A stretch of DNA of 64,000 bases from Paraburkholderia podalyriae (GTDB lineage: Bacteria; Pseudomonadota; Gammaproteobacteria; Burkholderiales; Burkholderiaceae): assembly GCF_014397785.1 (NCBI RefSeq), contig NZ_VZQQ01000004.1, positions 285,912-349,911 on the forward strand. Reading direction: 5' to 3'. The notes under the pieces were generated by a model. That model was not told the DNA's origin. It ran no database searches and saw only the letters and a list, made by a program, of their open reading frames with translations. The stretch's first letter is position 1, and every line of letters begins with the position of its first letter. Made by a program: the position numbers and the translations under genes. Below are positions 54,049-62,567 of the stretch, one piece after another.

Positions 54049-55071
54049 CTAGTTGGGTGTGTTGAGCTCGCGCTTAAGATCCAGGGCGACGTCGACGATC
54101 ATGTCTTCCTGGCCGCCCACCATGCGGCGCCTTCCCAGTTCGACGAGGATGTCCACGGTCTTGAGGCCGTACTTCCTCGCCGCGACTTCCGAGTGGCGCA
54201 GGAAGCTCGAATAGACACCGGCATAACCCAGCGCGAGCGTCTCGCGATCCACGCGGACGGCGCGGTCCTGCAGCGGTCGTATGAGGTCGTCGGCGGCGTC
54301 GAGCAGCGTGTAGAGGTCGGTGCCGTGATGCCAGCCGAGCCGTTCTGCCGCCGCTATGAACACTTCGAGCGGCGCATTGCCGGCTCCCGCGCCCATCCCT
54401 GCAAGGCTTGCATCGATGCGGTCGCATCCTTCCTCCACTGCGACGATCGAATTTGCCACGCCGAGGCTGAGGTTGTGATGCGCATGCATGCCCGTCTGCG
54501 TGGCGGGATCCAGCACGTCCTTGAACGCCTTGAAGCGCGCGCGAATGTCGCTCATGTTCATCGCGCCGCCCGAGTCCACCACGTAGATGCAGGTCGCGCC
54601 GTAACTCTCCATCTTCTTCGCTTCGACGGCCAGCTTTTCCGGCGTGGTCATGTGGCTCATCATCAGGAAGCCCACAGTGTCCATGCCGAGTTCGCGCGCG
54701 TACTCGATATGCTGCTTCGAGATATCGGCTTCCGTGCAATGCGTTGCCACGCGCACGACGCGCGCGCCCGCGTTGTAGGCGGCCTTAAGATCGTGAATCG
54801 TGCCGATGCCGGGCAAGAGCAGCGTCGCAATCTTCGCGTGACTCACGACATCGGCGGCCGCTTCGATCCACGCCAGATCGCTGTGCGCGCCGAAGCCGTA
54901 GTTGAAGCTGGAGCCCTGCAAGCCGTCGCCGTGTGCGACTTCAATGCTGTCGACCTTCGCGCGGTCCAACGCGCGGGCGATGTCCTGCACGTTCTCAATC
55001 GAATATCGATGGCGGATCGCATGCATGCCGTCGCGCAGCGTGACGTCGGAGATGTAAAGTTTCTTGCTCAT
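54049..55071 (-). CDS. mhpE: 4-hydroxy-2-oxovalerate aldolase
   Basis: A 340-residue DRE-TIM metallo-aldolase that splits 4-hydroxy-2-oxovalerate to pyruvate and acetaldehyde and passes the aldehyde directly to MhpF. The N-terminal motif [13 protein letters not shown] gives Arg13, Asp14 and His17 at the catalytic/metal positions, and [12 protein letters not shown] carries the metal-binding histidines. Full length. It follows mhpF after 12 bp. Confidence 0.96.
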   Translation of the reverse strand: MSKKLYISDVTLRDGMHAIRHRYSIENVQDIARALDRAKVDSIEVAHGDGLQGSSFNYGFGAHSDLAWIEAAADVVSHAKIATLLLPGIGTIHDLKAAYNAGARVVRVATHCTEADISKQHIEYARELGMDTVGFLMMSHMTTPEKLAVEAKKMESYGATCIYVVDSGGAMNMSDIRARFKAFKDVLDPATQTGMHAHHNLSLGVANSIVAVEEGCDRIDASLAGMGAGAGNAPLEVFIAAAERLGWHHGTDLYTLLDAADDLIRPLQDRAVRVDRETLALGYAGVYSSFLRHSEVAARKYGLKTVDILVELGRRRMVGGQEDMIVDVALDLKRELNTPN

Positions 55072-55083
55072 TTCGATGATCCT

Positions 55084-56025
55084 TTATGCGTTCGCGAGCG
55101 ATTGGGCCATGCGTTCCGCCGTCGCAAGCGCGGCCGAGGTCATGATGTCCAGGTTGCCGGCATAGGCCGGCAGATAGTGCGCGGCGCCTTCCACTTCGAC
55201 GAACACGGAAGTCTTCAATCCGCTGACGCGGCCGAGCCCGGGAATGCTGAGCGGCTCGGCGGCGGGAATCTCGTCGAACTGAACCTTTTGCTTGAGACGG
55301 TAGCCCGGCACGTAGGCCTGCACGGCGGCGGCCATGGCTTCGATCGATGCTTCGATCTTTGCCTGGTCGGCAAGCTCGGAGAGCACGTAGACCGTATCGC
55401 GCATCATCAACGGAGGCTCAGCCGGGTTCAGCACGATGATCGCCTTGCCCTTGTGGGCGCCGCCCACCGCTTCGATCGCCTTCGACGTGGTTTCCGTGAA
55501 CTCGTCGATGTTCGCGCGAGTGCCGGGTCCGGCCGACTTGCTGCTGATCGACGCGACGATCTCCGCGTAATGAACCTTCGCCACGCGCGACACAGCTGCA
55601 ACCATCGGAATGGTCGCTTGCCCGCCGCAGGTCACCATGTTGACGTTGCTGCTGTCGATGTGCGCATCCAGATTCACGACGGGCACGCAGTACGGGCCGA
55701 TCGCCGCTGGCGTCAGGTCGATCAGGCGAATGCCGGGCTTGAGCGCGCGCAGAAACGCGTCGTTCTTGACGTGCGCGCCAGCAGAGGTCGCATCGAACAC
55801 GAAGTCGATGTCGTCGAACTCGGGCAGACGCGCGAGTCCCTGAACGCCACCGTGCGTCGTCGCGACACCGAGGCGCGCAGCGCGCGCGAGACCATCGGAC
55901 GCCGCGTCGATGCCGACCATGGCGGCCACTTCCAGATGCTTGCCGTGTCGCATGATCTTGATCATCAGATCGGTGCCGATGTTGCCGGAGCCGATGATCG
56001 CGGCCTTGAGTTTGTCGGTTGCCAT
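55084..56025 (-). CDS. mhpF: Acetaldehyde dehydrogenase (acylating)
   Basis: A 313-residue CoA-acylating dehydrogenase that turns acetaldehyde to acetyl-CoA with NAD+ and CoA. The dinucleotide motif [10 protein letters not shown] (11-20) and the catalytic Cys133 in [13 protein letters not shown] are clear. It forms the channelling complex with MhpE, encoded next, with a 12-bp gap. Full length. Confidence 0.96.
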   Translation of the reverse strand: MATDKLKAAIIGSGNIGTDLMIKIMRHGKHLEVAAMVGIDAASDGLARAARLGVATTHGGVQGLARLPEFDDIDFVFDATSAGAHVKNDAFLRALKPGIRLIDLTPAAIGPYCVPVVNLDAHIDSSNVNMVTCGGQATIPMVAAVSRVAKVHYAEIVASISSKSAGPGTRANIDEFTETTSKAIEAVGGAHKGKAIIVLNPAEPPLMMRDTVYVLSELADQAKIEASIEAMAAAVQAYVPGYRLKQKVQFDEIPAAEPLSIPGLGRVSGLKTSVFVEVEGAAHYLPAYAGNLDIMTSAALATAERMAQSLANA

Positions 56026-56034
56026 GTGAGTTCC

Positions 56035-56823
56035 TTAGTCGGTGAAAGTGGCGCAGACGCTGCCGAGTCCGTCGATTTGCGCGGTGAACGTGCCGGGGCG
56101 CTTGACGGTTACCATCGGTCCGAGCGCGCCCGTCAGCACGACGTCGCCGGCGCGAAGCGGCGTGCCGAGTTGCACCATGCGATTAGCAAGCCACACGGCT
56201 GCGTTGAGCGGATTGCCGAGACATGCCGAGCCATTGCCGCGCGACAGCACCTCTTCGTCCTGCGAAAGCGTCATTGCGCAGGCTCTCAAATCGATTGCGG
56301 AGAGCGGCACCGGACGGCTTCCGAGCACGAACATCGCGCTCGACGCGTTGTCGGCGACGGTGTCCACGAAGCGGATGTCCCAGTTCTGGATACGGCTGTC
56401 GACGACCTCGATCGCAGCGAGCGTGTAGGCGGTCGCGCCGATCAGGTCGGCGAACGTGTGTTCGTCCTGCACGAGATCGCGCTGAAGCACGAGCGCGATC
56501 TCCGCTTCGACCTTCGGCTGGATCAGACGCGATAGCGGCATCGGCGCGTTGTCGCCGTAGGCCATCGATGCGAACAGCGTGCCGAAGTCGGGTTGATCGA
56601 CACCAAGTTGCTGCTGCACGGCAGGCGACGTTAGACCGATCTTGCGGCCGACCACGCGCTCGCCGGCAGCGCATCGCGCGTCGACGTTCGCGCGCTGCAC
56701 GGCGTACGCGAGCGCGGCATCGTCGGTGGAAATCTCGCCGCGCACCGGCGCGACCGGCTGCCGTGTGTGTTCGGCATCGCGCAGGCGTTCAGCCAATGCA
56801 CTTTCGATTGCTTCATTGGACAT
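56035..56823 (-). CDS. mhpD: 2-keto-4-pentenoate hydratase
   Basis: A 262-residue member of the fumarylacetoacetate hydrolase superfamily that adds water to 2-hydroxypenta-2,4-dienoate, giving 4-hydroxy-2-oxovalerate. The metal-binding region KVEAEIALVL and the preceding GRKIGLTSPAVQQQLGV are diagnostic. The ATG at 56823, with AAGGAGACTTTC, overlaps the 3' end of mhpB by 11 bp; the long upstream frame is not used. Confidence 0.94.
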   Translation of the reverse strand: MSNEAIESALAERLRDAEHTRQPVAPVRGEISTDDAALAYAVQRANVDARCAAGERVVGRKIGLTSPAVQQQLGVDQPDFGTLFASMAYGDNAPMPLSRLIQPKVEAEIALVLQRDLVQDEHTFADLIGATAYTLAAIEVVDSRIQNWDIRFVDTVADNASSAMFVLGSRPVPLSAIDLRACAMTLSQDEEVLSRGNGSACLGNPLNAAVWLANRMVQLGTPLRAGDVVLTGALGPMVTVKRPGTFTAQIDGLGSVCATFTD

Positions 56824-57775
56824 GAAAGTCTCCTTGTGTGTCCGGCTGCGCATGCATCGCGCCGAAGCCTGCGATCCATTCGGGAATGGGACGGTAGTAA
56901 TCAAGCGATGCGCGATACGGGCCGTACGCCGAGAGCGCGCCGAACGCCGCGATCCAAGTGCGGATTTCATGTGCGGACTTGCCGGCGTCGCGCGTGATCG
57001 CGGCATTGGTCATGCCGTCGGCGGCGGTGACTTCACCCGCTGCGAGCTGATTGAGGAATGCGCGATCCCAGTCGGAATTCAAGGGATGCAAATGGCTGTC
57101 GCCCGCCGTGAACGACTTCGCCGCGGCTACCGTGCGTGCTTGCCGAGCCGCGCGCGCTTCGGCCGACGGATTGCGTCCGTCGATCAGCCGTTCGGCGACC
57201 TCTGCGCTTGCGCCTGCGATGTCGGGCACGGGCGGTTCGTGCGAGATGCCGCCCGAGCCGATCACGAGCACACGCTTGTCTGTACGCGAGAGAATGCGGC
57301 CGATCCCGTCGCCGAGCAGGCGCGAACGGCGGCACGATGCCATCGGCGACGCCACCGAATTGATGAAGACCGGGACGACCGGGTAACGATCGAGGCCGCC
57401 CGTCAACACTTCCAACGCCTGCGCGCATCCGTGATCGACCTGCATCCGGTACGACACCGACACATCGACTTCATTCGCCAGCACGTTCTCTGCCATCGCC
57501 AGCGCGATGTCCTGCGGCACGTCGAGCGGGCCGGCGAGACTATTGAAGTCGCCAATCGCCGTCGCGGCGACGCCGATGCAGAACTGCGGCATCATGTCGT
57601 AGAAGAAGCCGTTGTAGTGATCAGGCGCGAAGGCCACGACCAGTTCCGGATCGAATTCTTCAACGCGCGCGCGGGCTTTGCGCTGCACACGTTCCACCTC
57701 GGCGACGATCTCCGGCGCGGGGTCGAAGTAACCGTGCAGCGGCGTGTGGGACAGGCATTCGAGAAGGATCGGCAT
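56813..57775 (-). CDS. mhpB: 2,3-dihydroxyphenylpropionate 1,2-dioxygenase
   Basis: A 320-residue class III (LigB-type) extradiol dioxygenase that opens the catechol ring of 2,3-dihydroxyphenylpropionate with Fe(II) and O2. It begins MPILLECLSHTPLHGYFDP, and VAFAPDHYNGFFYDMMPQF and VIGSGGISHEPPVPD carry the conserved histidine positions. The ATG at 57775 is one base after the mhpA stop, so it is translationally coupled. Confidence 0.95.
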   Translation of the reverse strand: MPILLECLSHTPLHGYFDPAPEIVAEVERVQRKARARVEEFDPELVVAFAPDHYNGFFYDMMPQFCIGVAATAIGDFNSLAGPLDVPQDIALAMAENVLANEVDVSVSYRMQVDHGCAQALEVLTGGLDRYPVVPVFINSVASPMASCRRSRLLGDGIGRILSRTDKRVLVIGSGGISHEPPVPDIAGASAEVAERLIDGRNPSAEARAARQARTVAAAKSFTAGDSHLHPLNSDWDRAFLNQLAAGEVTAADGMTNAAITRDAGKSAHEIRTWIAAFGALSAYGPYRASLDYYRPIPEWIAGFGAMHAQPDTQGDFHVQ

Positions 57776-57776
57776 G

Positions 57777-59621
57777 TCAGGCTCCTGCTTCGATTGCGAC
57801 AGTCGCGGCACAGCCAGCTTCATCGTCTGCGTACTGAACGACGCGCGTAGCGAGCGATCGCAAATCAAGCTTGCCAGCCAGGTCCGCGATACTGCGCGAC
57901 ACCTGCTGCGGCATGCATATGCCTGCGACAAAGCGGTCCGGGCGCAGCAGCACGACCGACTCTGGCGCGCGCGTGAACCATTCCTTCAGCCGGCCGCTCA
58001 CGTCGCCGATGGCGATCACGTCTGCCGGCACGTCGTCGCGATAGTCCAACTGCGTGTCGGGCTTGGCGATCACGAAGCAGCCGCCCATTCGCGCCCACGT
58101 CTCGCGTGCCTCCCGTGTCAGTCCGAACGTCGGCTCCGTACCCCATCCGATGATCGCGAAGCGATTGCCGATCGCATCGTCGAGGCGCATCACTGCGCCG
58201 TCCGCCGTGCGAACGGGGGGCTGAATGAACATGCGGCCCACGGGCGACTGGCTTTGCGGATCGCGTCCGTGCACAAGACGCCCGATCAGCGACTCGCGCT
58301 TCTCGCTCATCAAGCCAAGCATGCGACCAGTTGCCGAATGGCCAGAGCGCTCCAGCAATCGAGCGAGAAAGCCGTCACGGCGCTCGCGCTCAGGCAGTAG
58401 CACCACGCCCGATTCATAGCGCGGCATCGGTTTGAAACGCATTTCGACGAAGTAGCGCTTGAGCGACGGCAGCACGGCGAGCGAACGCACGAAAGCATCG
58501 CGGAACGTGGTGCCGAGGCGGCTCGTCGGCGCGAAGATGTCGCCCGCGACTTCCGACAAATGGATCATCGAGCGCGCATGGGCGCGGCGCTCCGTCGTGT
58601 AGGTGTCAAGCAGACTGTCGCCCGCGAGACCTTTGACCACCATGACGAGCTTCCAGCCAAGATTGTTCGCGTCGCGGATGCCGCTGTTGTAGCCCTGTCC
58701 TTGCCACACAGGCATGATGTGCGCGGCGTCGCCCGCGAGCAGCACGCGCTTCACGCGGAACGTGCTCGCAAGGCGCGCGTTGTGCGTGTACACGCGCTTT
58801 CTGATGTAGTCGACCTGGGCGGGGTCGGCGACCACCTTGCCGACCAGTGCCGCCATGTTCTCCGGTGTCGAGAGTTCTTCTTCCGTCTCGCCAGGCATCA
58901 CCATGAACTCGAAGCGCCGGATGCCGTGCGGCAAAGCCGCCGACACATATGGCCGCGCCGGATCGCAATGCATGTAGACATGAGGCGAGCCAATCGGGTC
59001 ATTGCGTACATCGACGACAATCCACTGATTCGCCTTGGTGCGTCCTTCGAACAGCACGTCGAGCGTGCGACGCACGAAGCTATTGCCGCCGTCCGCGCCG
59101 ATCATATAGGCCGCGCGGATCGATTTGCTCGCGCCGCTTTCATCGTGCGCGTCGATCGATACGGCGGTGTCGTCCTGTGTAAAGCCGTCGACCGTGTGTC
59201 CGAACAGCACCTGTACGTGCGGGAACCGTTGCAACCCCTGAAACAGGATGCGATCGGCCAGCGGTTGAATGAAGGCGTTGCGGCGCGACCAGCCGAATTC
59301 ATCGGTGCGGGGCTCGATCGAAGCAAAACAGCGACCAGTGCGCGTGACGAAGCGCATCCAGTGTTCCGGCGTCGTATGCGGCAGCAGGTCGTCGGCCAGC
59401 CCGACGGACTGGAACACGCGCAAGGCTTCATCGTCGAGGCCGATGGCGCGCGGATAGTCGATGATCTGATCGAGCTTTTCGAGCAGCACGACACGCACGC
59501 CTTGCAGTCCCAGATAATTGGCGATCATCAGGCCAACCGGGCCGGCGCCGATGATGGCGATGTCGGTTGACACAATCTCGGGGTGGCCGCTACCGGCCAC
59601 CGTGTCGACGACGGGTCCCAT
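57777..59621 (-). CDS. mhpA: 3-(3-hydroxyphenyl)propionate 2-hydroxylase
   Basis: A 614-residue FAD- and NADH-dependent aromatic hydroxylase that makes 2,3-dihydroxyphenylpropionate. The FAD-binding GAGPVGL (about 24-30), the DG-type segment [12 protein letters not shown] and the GD motif [33 protein letters not shown] show the PheA/TfdB-type fold. The ATG at 59621 is chosen because AAGGAGACAGAC lies directly upstream; an in-frame ATG at 59702 lacks such a site. It is the first gene of the mhp operon, divergent from mhpR. Confidence 0.95.
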   Translation of the reverse strand: MGPVVDTVAGSGHPEIVSTDIAIIGAGPVGLMIANYLGLQGVRVVLLEKLDQIIDYPRAIGLDDEALRVFQSVGLADDLLPHTTPEHWMRFVTRTGRCFASIEPRTDEFGWSRRNAFIQPLADRILFQGLQRFPHVQVLFGHTVDGFTQDDTAVSIDAHDESGASKSIRAAYMIGADGGNSFVRRTLDVLFEGRTKANQWIVVDVRNDPIGSPHVYMHCDPARPYVSAALPHGIRRFEFMVMPGETEEELSTPENMAALVGKVVADPAQVDYIRKRVYTHNARLASTFRVKRVLLAGDAAHIMPVWQGQGYNSGIRDANNLGWKLVMVVKGLAGDSLLDTYTTERRAHARSMIHLSEVAGDIFAPTSRLGTTFRDAFVRSLAVLPSLKRYFVEMRFKPMPRYESGVVLLPERERRDGFLARLLERSGHSATGRMLGLMSEKRESLIGRLVHGRDPQSQSPVGRMFIQPPVRTADGAVMRLDDAIGNRFAIIGWGTEPTFGLTREARETWARMGGCFVIAKPDTQLDYRDDVPADVIAIGDVSGRLKEWFTRAPESVVLLRPDRFVAGICMPQQVSRSIADLAGKLDLRSLATRVVQYADDEAGCAATVAIEAGA

Positions 59622-59797
59622 GTCTGTCTCCTTGATCGCGCCCGGATGAGGTCCGTGGTCGCGTCCGATACTGGTTTGTTCAGTCAGATTCAGAAGACGC
59701 ATGCGTGACGTCGGTCACCCGGTGCGTCTCCTTTTGAATAGTTGGTTTTGATGCAAGTCTAGGGAGCGTCACCCGCGCCCTCAACAAAATCCAAGAA

Positions 59798-59816
59798 ATG
59801 TGCATAGAATGCACAT
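59798..59816. promoter_or_regulatory. MhpR-type operator, perfect 19-bp inverted repeat
   Basis: ATGTGCATAGAATGCACAT is symmetric about AGA. Its TGTGCA/TGCACA half-sites closely resemble the E. coli MhpR box (GGTGCACCTGGTGCACA). It lies 24 bp before mhpR and 176 bp before mhpA in the divergent spacer (59622-59840), so it can serve both autoregulation and activation. Confidence 0.75.
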
Positions 59817-59840
59817 AGCTGATTCGAAAGGGATTTTTCT

Positions 59841-60653
59841 GTGGCGACGTACACAAACGTTCGAGGTCTGGCTCGCGGCCTGCAGGTTCTGCGTGCGCTC
59901 AATGCGATGGAAAGTGGACGCGCCACGAGCCAGCAGATCAGCGACGCAATCGGCTTGCACCGCACCACCGTGCGGCGATTGCTCGAGACGCTGGTCGAAG
60001 AAGGGTTCGTGCGGCGCAGTGCGTCGGACGACAGCTTTCGCCTGACGCTCAGTGTCCGTTCATTGAGCGAAGGCTTCACCGACGACGAACGCATCGCGAC
60101 CGTCGCCCCGCCCATCATGGGCCGGATGCTGCAGCGCGTAGCGTGGCCATCCGATCTGACGACGCCCGACGGCGACGCGATGATCATCCGCGAGACGACG
60201 CACCGGTTCAGCCAACTATCGTTTCATCGGTCGATGGTTGGCCGGCGCTTGCCGATTCTTTTGACGGCGGCGGGCCGCGCCTATTTCGCGATGTGTCCCG
60301 ACGGCGAGCGTGAGGATATTCTCGACTTGCTGCGCTCGGGTGCGGGCGGCGATGAACAAAAGGCGCTGGCGTCCAGCGATGCACTAGTTCGCAACCTCAT
60401 TCGACGCGTTCGCGCCGATGGTTTCGGTTCGAATCACGGTGATTGGGCGGCTCAGAGTAGGATCGGCGCCGTTGCGGTCGCGATCGTATCGCGCGAGCGC
60501 GTCCTCGCGAGCTTGAACGTCGTTTTTCTGTCTCGCGCGGTGACACTTGTGGAAGCGACGCGTCGCTATGTACCGGACCTGCAACTGGCCGCAGGTGAAA
60601 TGGTCGCGGCGTTGGAAGCCCAGGACGATGCAAACCCGCGTGGGAAGGCGTAG
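59841..60653 (+). CDS. mhpR: IclR-family activator of the mhp operon
   Basis: A 270-residue IclR-type regulator starting at a GTG (MATYTNVRGLARGLQVLRAL). The N-terminal winged helix has TSQQISDAIGLHRTTVRRLLETLVEEGFV. The ligand-binding domain includes RETTHRFSQLSFHRSMVGRRLPILLTAAGRAYFA. By analogy with E. coli MhpR it activates mhpA with 3-(3-hydroxyphenyl)propionate as inducer. It is divergent from mhpA. Confidence 0.92.
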   Translation: MATYTNVRGLARGLQVLRALNAMESGRATSQQISDAIGLHRTTVRRLLETLVEEGFVRRSASDDSFRLTLSVRSLSEGFTDDERIATVAPPIMGRMLQRVAWPSDLTTPDGDAMIIRETTHRFSQLSFHRSMVGRRLPILLTAAGRAYFAMCPDGEREDILDLLRSGAGGDEQKALASSDALVRNLIRRVRADGFGSNHGDWAAQSRIGAVAVAIVSRERVLASLNVVFLSRAVTLVEATRRYVPDLQLAAGEMVAALEAQDDANPRGKA

Positions 60654-61217
60654 CGAAAGGGTTGGCGTCCGTTGGCCGCTTTGGGAAGTACTCCAGTCAT
60701 CGGTAGTAGGTCGTTGAACGTCCGCGAGTGGCCGATCACTGCCTCATGCAATCGGCATACATCGCTCGAACTTCGTAAGGCAGCGATCGGCGGCACGCGA
60801 CCCTGAGCCGCCGCTCCCTTCGTGACCGGCGTATGGCCGCATTGAGGAGATGAGGCAGCGTTCGTAATGTCGCGGTGACAAACCGGTGGCAACGCTGTGA
60901 CGCATCGATGCGCCATTGCCAATATGCTAGCGTCTGGCGTGTCGTTCCTCAAAATGAACGGGAGGCAGTTATCAATGGGCGTATTTCGACATAGCTGCTC
61001 ATCGGCGAAAGTATGGCTGCACCGATCGCACGCCACGCCCGCAGCGGAGGCAGCGGGACCGGGCAGGCCGTGCCGTTGAGAAGATGCGCTGAGCCCGACA
61101 GCCGACCGCGCGTGGGAAAGTGGTCCATTTGTTGTTTGTGCCATTGGTTTCTCCTCGTCGTAGTTGTTACCGGTAACGATACATCCGAACTGGTTACCGC
61201 GAAGTTCAGCACCGTTT
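60654..61217. other. Intergenic region with an orphan start and operator
   Basis: No supported complete gene. On the minus strand GAGGAGAAACCA precedes an ATG at 61144, and the first codons read MAQTTNGPLSHAR before the sequence loses any recognisable protein character. This may be the 5' end of a decayed gene. A palindrome (61166-61177) lies just upstream of it. Confidence 0.4.
61166..61177. promoter_or_regulatory. GntR(LacI)-type operator GTTACCGGTAAC
   Basis: A perfect 12-bp palindrome identical to the core of the E. coli gluconate repressor site (ATGTTACCGGTAACAT), with a half-site GGTTACC 15 bp further on. It is placed 22 bp upstream of the orphan minus-strand ATG at 61144. No gluconate gene remains in the window. 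Confidence 0.5.
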
Positions 61218-61730
61218 TCATCGGACGGAAGGAACTGAAGTCTGCGTGGGACACGCGCTTGCTTTTGATAGCTCCTCCATAACAACGCGGTATCGCTCTT
61301 GCGGGTCAAGCTCGGGATGGGCTTCGGCCTTCATAAGTGCTTCGCTAAGATAAGTGCCACACTGACTTACCAGCTTGATGCGCTCAAGCGGGTTCCGGCT
61401 GCCATAGCCAGCGTCCGTGCAAACCAGCGCAATAGGTTGCGGCGCACGTTGTTTAGCCCATGTCAGATACATCTGATGAATGCAACGATCGGCCTCGATG
61501 AAGAGAGCCTGCAGCCGAAACAAGAGAGTGGTCGGATCGGACTCAGAGTGGGCTGTAACGCGTGAATTGGCTGTAACGCGTGAATTTCCGGGCGCGACGG
61601 CCTGCGCTAGTTGTATGTCTGTGAAGAGACCCGTTCCGAAATTAGACGCCGCTTCTTCATACTCCCGATTCGTATCCGTCAGCGCATCCCGTCTTGAACG
61701 CACGTACGCGCGGTGCGAAGGTGTAGCCAT
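61218..61730 (-). CDS. Hypothetical protein (170 aa) beside the IS66 element
   Basis: An open frame with amphipathic, protein-like sequence (TTLLFRLQALFIEADRCIHQMYLTWAKQ, then NPLERIKLVSQCGTYLSEALMKAEAHPELDPQERYRVVMEEL). I recognise no family. An 18-bp tandem duplication (61551-61586) produces NSRVTANSRVTA in it without breaking the frame. The N-terminus lies almost at the IS66 element, so the 5' end may be altered by the insertion. There is no signal peptide, and coding status is not certain. Confidence 0.4.
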   Translation of the reverse strand: MATPSHRAYVRSRRDALTDTNREYEEAASNFGTGLFTDIQLAQAVAPGNSRVTANSRVTAHSESDPTTLLFRLQALFIEADRCIHQMYLTWAKQRAPQPIALVCTDAGYGSRNPLERIKLVSQCGTYLSEALMKAEAHPELDPQERYRVVMEELSKASACPTQTSVPSVR

Positions 61731-61750
61731 CGTAACGACGGAGCAATGCG

Positions 61751-62161
61751 ATGGAGAACACCGCGGGAGAGACTGTATCGACGGGCACGCGGCGGCCTCG
61801 GCAGGGCGAGGCGTTCTGGCGAGAGATGGTCATGGCATGGAAAGGAAGCGGACTTGGCGAGCGTCACTTCTGCCGTGAGCAGGGACTTGCCGTCAGTACG
61901 TTCGATCTGTGGCGCAAGAAACTGTCGAACCTGGAGGATGAAACCGAGCGTCCGCTGGCGGTCACCCCTGACGCGGCGTTCGTCGTTGCCCATGCGGGCA
62001 TCGGGGCGCCGCCAGCGGTGCCATCACCGACAGTGGACACGTCGTCTACGCGTGATCGGGTGACGCTGTCCCTCGCCGGCGTTCGCATCGAACTGACGGG
62101 CGCGCACGCCGAGCGCATCGTGCGCTTCGTGCTCGGGCAGCTTGGAGGTGCGCGTTGCTGA
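61751..62161 (+). CDS. tnpA: IS66-family transposase accessory protein TnpA
   Basis: A 136-residue protein with a helix-turn-helix near the start (FWREMVMAWKGSGLGERHFCREQGLAVSTFDLWRKKL) and the C-terminal LAGVRIELTGAHAERIVRFVLGQL typical of IS66 TnpA. It assists transposition. Its end overlaps the start of tnpB by 7 bp, as is common in this family. Confidence 0.88.
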   Translation: MENTAGETVSTGTRRPRQGEAFWREMVMAWKGSGLGERHFCREQGLAVSTFDLWRKKLSNLEDETERPLAVTPDAAFVVAHAGIGAPPAVPSPTVDTSSTRDRVTLSLAGVRIELTGAHAERIVRFVLGQLGGARC

Positions 62162-62502
62162 TCGCCGCCGACGTTCGTGCCTACATCTGCCGTGATCCGG
62201 TCGACATGCGCAAGTCGATCGACACACTGTCGTATCTGGTCGAACCGCTTCTGGCCCAGAAGCCGGCCTCTGGCAATCTGTTCGTGTTCGTTGGTCGGGA
62301 TCGCACGAAGGTCAAGTGCTTATATTGGGATCGCACCGGTTTCGCGCTCTGGTACAAGCGGCTTGAACACGGACATTTTCCATCACCGTCGTCACTCGCC
62401 CAACGTGGCTTCACGCTCGCTGAACTCAACGCCTGGCTGGAAGGCATCGAGATCCCGGCGCGCGAGCCGCATCGTGCCGTCGCAGTGAAGCGCGTGAGCT
62501 GA
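62155..62502 (+). CDS. tnpB: IS66-family accessory protein TnpB
   Basis: A 115-residue IS66 Orf2 protein starting at a TTG inside the end of tnpA. The family block DPVDMRKSIDTLSYLV, then GNLFVFVGRDRTKVKCLYWDRTGFALWYKRLEHGHF is clear. It is required with TnpA and TnpC for transposition in studied IS66 elements; its biochemical role is unclear. Confidence 0.92.
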   Translation: MLIAADVRAYICRDPVDMRKSIDTLSYLVEPLLAQKPASGNLFVFVGRDRTKVKCLYWDRTGFALWYKRLEHGHFPSPSSLAQRGFTLAELNAWLEGIEIPAREPHRAVAVKRVS

Positions 62503-62567
62503 ACTGGCTATTGCCTGCGCAGATACAACGCTCTCCGATCTTGTAAACGTCGCGCGAGTTGGGCATC

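Noticed and set aside
54193..56535. 780-codon open frame on the plus strand
   Set aside because: It lies opposite mhpE, mhpF and mhpD, has shadow composition (Arg/His/Ala/Asp-rich) and no domain. The minus-strand genes are certain.
59622..59702. Start of mhpA at the ATG 59702, or a 12-codon leader peptide before it
   Set aside because: Neither has a well-placed ribosome site of its own that decides the matter, while the ATG at 59621 has AAGGAGACAGAC directly upstream and matches the family length.
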